This document shows positions 1-4,635 of a DNA stretch of 6,420 nucleotides, piece by piece. This DNA is from Thaumarchaeota archaeon S13 (lineage in GTDB: Archaea > Thermoproteota > Nitrososphaeria > Nitrososphaerales > Nitrosopumilaceae). The stretch covers positions 1 through 6,420 of the forward strand of contig RHFA01000114.1 of NCBI GenBank assembly GCA_003724275.1. Direction: 5' to 3'. Position 1 is the first letter of the stretch. Every line of letters starts with the position of its first letter. A model generated the notes under the pieces. It saw only the letters and a list, made by a program, of their open reading frames with translations. It did no database searches and was not told the DNA's origin. The position numbers were made by a program, and so were the translations under genes.

Positions 1-7
1 ATATAAT
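1..7 (+). promoter_or_regulatory. TATA-box-like promoter element for the putative RNA gene
   Basis: The AT run ATATAAT stands out in otherwise very GC-rich sequence. Its centre lies about 26 nt before G30, which is the usual archaeal TATA-to-start distance. G30 is also the first base of the strand that pairs with the 3' end of the putative RNA. The window edge cuts off any BRE element, so this is a partial view of the promoter. Confidence 0.45.
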
Positions 8-27
8 GCGCCCGAGCACGGCTCCCA

Positions 28-346
28 ATGCGCACCCGCACGAAGGCCACGGCCGGGCGAGCCACGGCTGCCCGGCCGAACAGTGCTGCCGGACCGGAGA
101 CCATGGCCGGGACCGCGCCGCCGGGACGCCAGCGCCGCAAGAGGCGCCTTGAGCGTGGCGTCCCCAGGGCAGGGCGCGGCGGGGCCGAGGCCGGAGTGCC
201 CACGCACGAGCTGACCTACGGGCGGTGGGCAGGATCACGGGGGGAGCTGCGTCCCCCCATGGCGCTAGCGGGCACGGCCTGTTTGGGTGCCGGTTCCGCG
301 GCGCGCCAATAGCCACTGCGGGGGGTGCGCGCCGCGCACCCTCCCT
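28..346 (+). ncRNA. Putative structured non-coding RNA of about 300 nt, family not identified
   Basis: I see no convincing protein here but many perfect nested stems. The 5' strand GCGCACCC (30-37) pairs with GGGTGCGC (323-330), closing the molecule like a terminal P1 helix. Inside are a 9-bp hairpin (50-58/70-78) and a long interrupted arm: 94-97/191-194, 101-102/189-190, 105-108/183-186, 113-119/173-179, 120-122/168-170, 123-130/157-164 and 132-136/143-147, capped by GCAAGA. Three more stems follow: 197-203/225-231, 239-245/252-258 and 260-265/303-308, the last holding 271-275/287-291. CAGTGCT (81-87) can also pair with 311-318, with one bulged C. A TATA-like box precedes the RNA and a hairpin plus T7 follows it. 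The size and branched topology recall RNase P RNA, but I do not find GAGGAAAGUC or ACAGAA. SRP helix 8 (CCGGAAGG) is also missing. Ends are inferred. A small leaderless ORF (28-312) is the alternative, considered less likely. Confidence 0.5.
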
Positions 347-352
347 TTTTTT
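321..352 (+). terminator. GC hairpin followed by T7: intrinsic-type terminator of the + strand RNA
   Basis: GGGTGCGC (323-330) and GCGCACCC (334-341) form a perfect 8-bp stem with a 3-nt loop, extendable by a G-T and a G-C pair. TCCC then leads into seven T (346-352). On the + strand this is hairpin plus U-tract. On the minus strand the same hairpin has no T-tract after it, so it is oriented for + transcripts. Archaeal RNA polymerase terminates mainly on the T-tract, and the hairpin may act as 3' protection. Confidence 0.55.
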
Positions 353-2273
353 ACCCGTCCTCCTCTGGCTCCCAAAAGGGGTCGACTATCGGTGCGTTCA
401 CGACAAGGTCGAGGCCCAGCGGGCGCGCGGCGCTCACCGTGACCGCGCCGTCGGCGTCGAGGTGGTCAATGTCGTCGCGCGTCTCTACGACCGCCGCGGC
501 GTTGGCGTCGGCCCACTCGACGACGTGAACCCGCCACAGCGGCGTGTACCCCTCGTCGCCGGGAACCGCAGATGCCACGCTCGGCTGCGAGCCGAGAGCG
601 CCGTCGCCGGCGAGGCCGCCCCGAAAGTAGTGCAGGTCGGCCACGGCGGCCGTCGCCGTATAGTTTTGCATCCCCGGCGCGTCGGCCGTCCCTGTGACGC
701 GCGCCGGGCCCGACGGCGCCGCGCCGGTCATGATGTGGTATATCGTCTGGCCGTCTGGCCCCCATGCGCGCCTCGCGACAAACGTCGCCGTCATCTCCTC
801 GACGTTCACCTCGCTGGCCTGGTACGCCTCGGGCACGACAACGTCCGTTTCGGCGTCCCCTTCCCGTGCATCCCCCTCGCCCTGCGTTTTCGGGTCTGTG
901 GCGCCGTCGTCCTGTTCGCCGCTGGCGTCCTGCTCGCTGCCGTCGCCGCTGTCCTTCTCTCCGCCGCTAGGATCCGCGTCGCCGCTGTCCTTTTCGCCGT
1001 CATCGGCTTTTTCTCCGCTAGGATCCATCTCGCCTGCGCCGCTGTCCTTTTCGCCGTCATCGGCTTTTTCTCCGCTAGGATCCATCTCGCCTGCGCCGCT
1101 GTCCCCGTTGTCCTGCGCACCGCCTGCGCCGCTGTCCCCGTTGTCCTGCGCACCGCCTGCGCCGTTGTCCTTTTCGTTGCCAGTCTCCTCGCCGCCGGAA
1201 CCTGTGGCGTCATCGCCGGGATCCGCAGAGTCGCCCCCGTCGCCGGATCCGCCGTCCGCACCGTCGCCGCCCTCCCTGCCATCGCCCTTGTCGGCGCCGC
1301 CTGCGGCGCCGGCCCGGCCGACCGGGATCTCTCCCCCGGGCCACGATACGGGCGGCAGGTTTAGCACGATGCCCGGCTCCTCTAGCGAGACGCGCCCGTC
1401 GGTGACGGCCTGCCCGACCTCCTCGGCCGACGCGAGGACCTCGGGGGTCAGGTTGCGCCTCCACTCTGCATAGACGAGCTCGCTTGCCGGCGAGTATGCG
1501 CGATCGCCGGGGCCGGCCTCAAAGACCTCGTGCTGGTAGCCCTCTAGGCCGCCGCCCTTGACGCCGTTGCGAAACGCATAGACCCTCGGCGGCTCGTGGC
1601 CCCCGGACCCGTCGGCCTCCTCTAGGAGCGCGGCGAGCGGCGCGGCGTGCGTGACCGGCCGCCCCTGCTCGCCGGAGAGGCGCGCGGCGAGCTCGGCGTC
1701 GCTGGACTCTGTGATCGCGTACAGGACGCGCTCCCCGCCGAGTATGCCCTCGTGGAGGGGGAGCGTGACTGGAACCTCGGCGCGGACCAGCCTGACCTCC
1801 GGCGTGTGCGCGGCGACCTCGATCGTCTCGGTGCGGATCTCGGCGGGCTGGCCCCTAGCAAAGGTGTCCACGCTCGCAGTCGCGACGAACGGGCCGGCGC
1901 CGCGCAGGAGGACCGCGGTTCCCGCAAAGCCAAACGAGCCGGCCGTCGCGTTGGCGCCCAGGCGCGACGCGGCGTACGCGTCCTGGCCCGGCACGCCCCA
2001 CGACGGCAGGCTCCCCGGCGGGCCGTGGAGCTCGTGGAGGACGACGACCTGCGCCGGCGCGGAGGCCGCGTACGTGAGCGATCCGACATAGATCGTCCCC
2101 TCGCTGGGCGGCAGGACCATCGCGACTGTCGCGTTGGCGCCGGAGGGGTCTGGATACGACGTGTATGTCGACGTAAAGTGGAGCTTGCGGACCGGCGCGG
2201 CGTCGGCGTCGTGCGCGGCGGCGCACGCGATGGCCAGCGCGGCGGCCAGGGCGATGGCTGCGGCGGCCCTCAC
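351..2273 (-). CDS. Secreted protein with two DUF7482-like domains joined by an acidic repeat linker
   Basis: 640 residues, starting at GTG. The start is fixed by GGGGAGG 5 nt upstream and a 4-nt overlap with the kinase stop. Residues 1-26 are a signal peptide (Arg2, then an Ala/Leu/Ile core, with Cys17 not in an ideal lipobox). No later membrane span is visible, so the product is probably exported. Residues 30-152 look like a beta-rich domain (LHFTSTYTSYPDP). Residues 160-312 and 486-635 resemble each other: FRNG/FRGG, a GDxxYxP motif, a Glu-Trp pair, and VLNLPPV versus VVNAPIV near the end. From memory this matches the DUF7482-type domain of thaumarchaeal secreted proteins, whose function is unknown to me. 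Residues 318-478 are a Gly/Asp/Glu/Ser-rich, poorly ordered linker with perfect repeats. NAT sequons at 47 and 108 could be glycosylated. It is the third gene of the pcn operon. A role in substrate or metal binding outside the cell is only a guess. Confidence 0.85.
   Translation of the reverse strand: MRAAAAIALAAALAIACAAAHDADAAPVRKLHFTSTYTSYPDPSGANATVAMVLPPSEGTIYVGSLTYAASAPAQVVVLHELHGPPGSLPSWGVPGQDAYAASRLGANATAGSFGFAGTAVLLRGAGPFVATASVDTFARGQPAEIRTETIEVAAHTPEVRLVRAEVPVTLPLHEGILGGERVLYAITESSDAELAARLSGEQGRPVTHAAPLAALLEEADGSGGHEPPRVYAFRNGVKGGGLEGYQHEVFEAGPGDRAYSPASELVYAEWRRNLTPEVLASAEEVGQAVTDGRVSLEEPGIVLNLPPVSWPGGEIPVGRAGAAGGADKGDGREGGDGADGGSGDGGDSADPGDDATGSGGEETGNEKDNGAGGAQDNGDSGAGGAQDNGDSGAGEMDPSGEKADDGEKDSGAGEMDPSGEKADDGEKDSGDADPSGGEKDSGDGSEQDASGEQDDGATDPKTQGEGDAREGDAETDVVVPEAYQASEVNVEEMTATFVARRAWGPDGQTIYHIMTGAAPSGPARVTGTADAPGMQNYTATAAVADLHYFRGGLAGDGALGSQPSVASAVPGDEGYTPLWRVHVVEWADANAAAVVETRDDIDHLDADGAVTVSAARPLGLDLVVNAPIVDPFWEPEEDG
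981..1094 (-). repeat. Two perfect 57-bp tandem repeats coding for a 19-residue linker unit
   Basis: The 57-bp units at 981-1037 and 1038-1094 are identical base for base. They are in frame with the gene and encode residues 394-412 and 413-431 (AGEMDPSGEKADDGEKDSG twice). A degenerate 36-bp relative (DADPSGGEKDSG) lies at 945-980. The perfect identity, silent positions included, points to a recent duplication and a length-variable minisatellite. Because 57 is a multiple of 3, copy changes keep the reading frame. Confidence 0.95.
1095..1160 (-). repeat. Two perfect 33-bp tandem repeats coding for an 11-residue linker unit
   Basis: The units 1095-1127 and 1128-1160 are identical and encode AGGAQDNGDSG twice (residues 372-393). 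They abut the 57-bp pair and share its edges (GCCGCTGTCC at one end, CGCCTGC at the other), so the two families seem to derive from a common ancestral unit. A partial third copy may begin at 1161. Like the 57-bp unit, the period is a multiple of 3. Confidence 0.95.
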
Positions 2274-3721
2274 CGTCGCCTCCCCCCCTGGCCCAGCGAA
2301 AACTCGGAGTGCAGCGCGCGGACCGCCGCGGCCGAGTCGGACTCTTTGACGGCAAACGCGAGGTTTAGCTCCGAGGAGCCCTGCGTGATCATCAGTATGT
2401 TGACGCGCCTCTGCGACACGGCCCCGAGGGCCCGCGCGGCGACGCCGACTGTCCCCCTCATGCCCGAGCCTATTAGCGCGACGATGGCGACGCTGGGAAC
2501 CACGTCTATGCCCTTTATCGTGCCGCCGAGGTGGTCCAGCTCTAGCGTGTGGACCGCGCGGTCGAGGGCGTCCCTGCGCACGACCATGGTAATGCTAGAC
2601 TCGGAGGGGTTTTGCGAGATCATCATAATGTTGATGCCCTCCCTGGCGAGCGCGCCAAATATCCCCGCCGCCGTGCCCGGCTCGCCGACCATCGTGCCGC
2701 CGCGCACGTCGATTAGGGCGTTGTGGCGCAGCGTGCTCGCGCACTTTATCGTCCTGGGGGACGTCGGGCCCACGCGCGTCGCTGACTCCATGTCGAGCCT
2801 GCGCGCGGCCGGCGCGCGCGGCGCAGGATCTGCCGCCGGCCTGGCCATCGTCATGCGTATGCGCGTGCCGAGCAGCGGCTCGAACGTCTTTGGGTGCATC
2901 TGCCTGGCGCCAAACGTCGACATCTCCATGGCCTCGACATACGAGACTGACGCGACGGGGGCAGCCTCGCGCACGATGCGCGGGTCGGCGCTGGAGAGGC
3001 CGCCGGACTCGCCGACCATCCAGACCTCGTCGGCGCCGACGCACGCGGCGATGAGCGTGGCCGTATAGTCCGAGCCCCCGCGGCCCATCGTCGTCGTCCG
3101 CCCGTGCTGGTCGGCTCCGGCAAACCCGCCAATGACGGGGACCGTGCCGGACTCTAGGTGCGGCCCGAGTGCCCGCGCGACGCGGTGGCGCGTCGTGTCC
3201 ATGAGTGGCCTCGCCTCGCCAAAGTCCGAGTCCGTCAGTATGCCCGCCTCTCCCCCGGTGAGCGCGACGGCCGGCGCGCCCTCGGCGGCGAGCGCGTGCG
3301 CAAACACCCTGATCGCGAGGCGCTCGCCAAAGGAGAGAATGTGGTCCGCCGAGCGGCGCGTCACCTCGCCGATCCTCGCCAGGCCGTCGGCGAGCGCGGC
3401 GAGCTCGCCGGCCTCCGAGTCGAGCTCGGAGAGGAGCCTCGCGCGCGCGGCCTCCTCGGAGAGGACGCGGCGCGCCATTGCCCTGTGGGCCTCGGCTATC
3501 GCCGTGACGGCGGACCTCGTTCCCTCCGTGTCGCGGCGCGCGGCGCGCCGCGCGACGTCAACTAGCGAGTCCGTCGTGCCGCCGATCGCCGAGCAGACTG
3601 CCACGGTGCCGCGGCTTGCGGGCCGGCGCGCGCGGGCAGCCGCTGCGACCGTCCCCGCGGCGCGCGCGAGGCGCGGCGCGCCGTCGATCGACGCGCCGTC
3701 GTGCTTTATGACGAGCCTCAT
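2270..3721 (-). CDS. lysC: Aspartate kinase with two C-terminal ACT domains
   Basis: 483 residues, close to the usual monofunctional length. It phosphorylates L-aspartate with ATP, the first step to lysine, threonine, methionine and diaminopimelate, in the cytoplasm. The amino-acid kinase fold covers about 1-290: an N-terminal Lys6 motif (KHDGAS), SAIGGTTD (44-51), FGER (131-134), GILTD (160-164), GRGGSDYT (213-220), SADPR (244-248) and FGARQMHP (270-277). A basic, Ala/Pro-rich linker follows, then ACT1 (335-395, INIMMISQ, SESS) and ACT2 (408-475, VNILMITQGSSE). The ACT pair is the known allosteric site for end-product inhibition, so feedback control is likely. Two motifs deviate: KFGGTS is KHDGAS, and TDVDG is GESGG (237-241). 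The other core motifs look intact, so I expect an active enzyme but cannot prove it. ATG at 3721 has GGAG 4 nt upstream. It lies 21 nt after pcn and overlaps the next gene by 4 nt. The symbol lysC is by function and could equally be ask. Confidence 0.93.
   Translation of the reverse strand: MRLVIKHDGASIDGAPRLARAAGTVAAAARARRPASRGTVAVCSAIGGTTDSLVDVARRAARRDTEGTRSAVTAIAEAHRAMARRVLSEEAARARLLSELDSEAGELAALADGLARIGEVTRRSADHILSFGERLAIRVFAHALAAEGAPAVALTGGEAGILTDSDFGEARPLMDTTRHRVARALGPHLESGTVPVIGGFAGADQHGRTTTMGRGGSDYTATLIAACVGADEVWMVGESGGLSSADPRIVREAAPVASVSYVEAMEMSTFGARQMHPKTFEPLLGTRIRMTMARPAADPAPRAPAARRLDMESATRVGPTSPRTIKCASTLRHNALIDVRGGTMVGEPGTAAGIFGALAREGINIMMISQNPSESSITMVVRRDALDRAVHTLELDHLGGTIKGIDVVPSVAIVALIGSGMRGTVGVAARALGAVSQRRVNILMITQGSSELNLAFAVKESDSAAAVRALHSEFSLGQGGRRR
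2279..2285 (-). promoter_or_regulatory. Strong Shine-Dalgarno site for the downstream secreted-protein gene
   Basis: Read on the minus strand, GGGGAGG sits 5 nt before the GTG at 2273, inside the last codons of the kinase gene. It decides the GTG start. Together with the GTGA overlap (2273-2270) it suggests translational coupling of the two genes. Confidence 0.7.
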
Positions 3722-3725
3722 CTTT

Positions 3726-3729
3726 CTCC
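3726..3729 (-). promoter_or_regulatory. Ribosome binding site of the aspartate kinase gene
   Basis: GGAG on the minus strand, 4 nt before ATG at 3721, lies in the 21-nt gap after pcn. It fits internal initiation in a polycistronic mRNA, in contrast to the nearly leaderless first gene. Confidence 0.5.
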
Positions 3730-3742
3730 GCCCCGCGGCGCG

Positions 3743-4486
3743 CTAGGTGTCAACGCGCGGGGCAAGGTAAAAGTGGATGCGCCCAATGTTGGACACGCGA
3801 AACTCCATGCGCAGCGGCTTTGCCGTAGAGTATTCGCACTTTATGTCCGGCGCCGCGGTCCCGACTGCCTTGACTATGGGCAGCAGGTACTCGAGGCTGT
3901 ACGTCGCAGTCGCCTTTTGCTTTGTGCCCAGCTCGCTGACCCCCTCGTCGCCCTCTGACACGGAGACGGCCGCCTCGCCGGTCTCGCCCTTGCCGAAAAA
4001 CTCGGTGGACTTTTTTTCCGTCGTGAGCGTGACATAGTCGGCGATGACCTCAATGTCTCCTAGCGTCTTTTCAAACGTCGGGACCTCCATGACCATCTTT
4101 GCGTCATACGTGATGTTGGGCAGCGGCGTCTCGTTCTCGGAGGACTCTATCAGGCGAATCTTGTAGCGCTTGGCGGAGCCGATCTTGACGGTCAGCTGCG
4201 CGTCCTCGGTCCCGACCTCTATTGGGTCCTTTTTGGAGGCGCGCTTTATGAGCTTTGCGAGCTCGTCGACCTTGACGCCAAACCTGACCTCGCTGTCACA
4301 GCTGTACTTTTCAAACGCCGAGTTTGGCCACGTAATGTCGATGAGGGCGACATGCGAGGGGTCCATGCCCCGAAACGTGATCCCCTCGGCCGTCGCGACA
4401 AACGTCGCCTCCTCGACTAGCGTCGAGACGGCCGAGAGTATAGCCTTGAGGTCGTCGGCCCCGACCGTGGTGGCCTTTAGCGCCAT
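3743..4486 (-). CDS. pcn: Archaeal PCNA sliding clamp (DNA polymerase processivity factor)
   Basis: 247 residues, the normal full length for an archaeal PCNA. Three such subunits form a ring around DNA that tethers replicative polymerases, Fen1, ligase and other PIP-box proteins. Recognisable signatures are MDPSHVALID (41-50) in domain 1, a basic stretch KRASKKD (81-87), the interdomain connector around 112-132 (RLIESSENETPLPN), SLEYLLPIVKA (197-207) in domain 2, TAKPLRMEF (221-229) and the C-terminal GRIHFYLAPR (235-244) that helps build the PIP-box pocket. The N-terminal half closely resembles thaumarchaeal PCNA as I remember it. The acidic loop at 170-185 is family-typical in being variable. 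It is first in the operon, with a TATA box whose centre is 32 nt before the ATG, implying a leader of only a few nucleotides. Most archaea of this phylum carry a single pcn, so this is probably the essential copy. Confidence 0.98.
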   Translation of the reverse strand: MALKATTVGADDLKAILSAVSTLVEEATFVATAEGITFRGMDPSHVALIDITWPNSAFEKYSCDSEVRFGVKVDELAKLIKRASKKDPIEVGTEDAQLTVKIGSAKRYKIRLIESSENETPLPNITYDAKMVMEVPTFEKTLGDIEVIADYVTLTTEKKSTEFFGKGETGEAAVSVSEGDEGVSELGTKQKATATYSLEYLLPIVKAVGTAAPDIKCEYSTAKPLRMEFRVSNIGRIHFYLAPRVDT

Positions 4487-4514
4487 TATCGGGGCGCGCG
4501 CGCCGGTGGCGGCG

Positions 4515-4521
4515 TTTTAAA
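4515..4521 (-). promoter_or_regulatory. TATA box of the pcn operon
   Basis: On the minus strand TTTAAAA, preceded by AACC, stands in GC-rich DNA. Its centre (about 4518) is 32 nt before the pcn ATG. With the usual spacing of about 26 nt, transcription would start near 4492, giving a leader of roughly 5 nt. No Shine-Dalgarno is visible before pcn, which agrees with this. Confidence 0.7.
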
Positions 4522-4540
4522 GGTTGCCGCCTGGGGCGGG

Positions 4541-4570
4541 GGCGTGGGTTCCGGAAATCATTTCCACGCC
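4541..4570. promoter_or_regulatory. Compound inverted repeat between divergent promoters, candidate operator
   Basis: GGCGTGG (4541-4547) and CCACGCC (4564-4570) are perfect inverted repeats. Inside and overlapping them is a second perfect dyad, GGAAAT-C-ATTTCC (4553-4565). The element lies about 20 nt beyond the pcn TATA box and about 30 nt from the peptidase TATA box, so a dimeric regulator bound here could influence both promoters. No T-tract follows on either strand, so it is not a terminator. The regulator is unknown. Confidence 0.45.
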
Positions 4571-4599
4571 TGCGCGAGGAGGCCCGGTGGCCCCACGAG

Positions 4600-4610
4600 A
4601 AAAACTATAA
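4600..4610 (+). promoter_or_regulatory. TATA box of the secreted metallopeptidase gene
   Basis: AAAAACTATAA, an A-rich BRE-like stretch merging into a TATA element, is centred near 4608, 28 nt before the ATG at 4636. Transcription should begin at or within a few bases of the start codon. There is no Shine-Dalgarno, so the mRNA is probably leaderless. This also supports the chosen start. Confidence 0.7.
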
Positions 4611-4635
4611 TCCGGCAGCATGCTCGCGCGCTGCG

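Noticed and set aside
197..260. Short resemblances to 16S rRNA (GGATCAC; GTCAGCTCGTG on the opposite strand)
   Set aside because: Matches of 7-11 bases lie on different strands and in the wrong order, and no longer rRNA similarity is seen.
28..312. 94-codon + strand ORF with ATG 24 nt after the TATA-like box and a stop just before the terminator
   Set aside because: It could be a leaderless small gene, but the product is almost only Arg, Ala, Gly, Pro and Thr with no hydrophobic core or motif, and the same bases form many perfect stems. Kept as the main alternative to the RNA gene.
308..319. AATAGCCACTGC, the same 12 bases I remember from the 3' part of human 7SL SRP RNA
   Set aside because: Archaeal SRP RNA should also have the conserved helix-8 core and a long central helix 5, and neither is present. 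The match is taken as chance.
225..1364. Long + strand open frame (379 codons)
   Set aside because: Lies antisense to the secreted-protein gene. It is open only because GC-rich codons and the repeat region lack stops. It has no domain and no promoter.
1647..3068. Long + strand open frame (473 codons) spanning two genes
   Set aside because: It is antisense to the kinase and the secreted-protein gene, crosses their junction, and has low-complexity Arg/Ala sequence. It is a shadow of real coding on the other strand.
4011..4017. Run of seven T (A7 in the pcn coding strand), possible slippage or terminator
   Set aside because: It encodes Glu-Lys-Lys in frame, PCNA continues at full length on both sides, and no hairpin precedes it.
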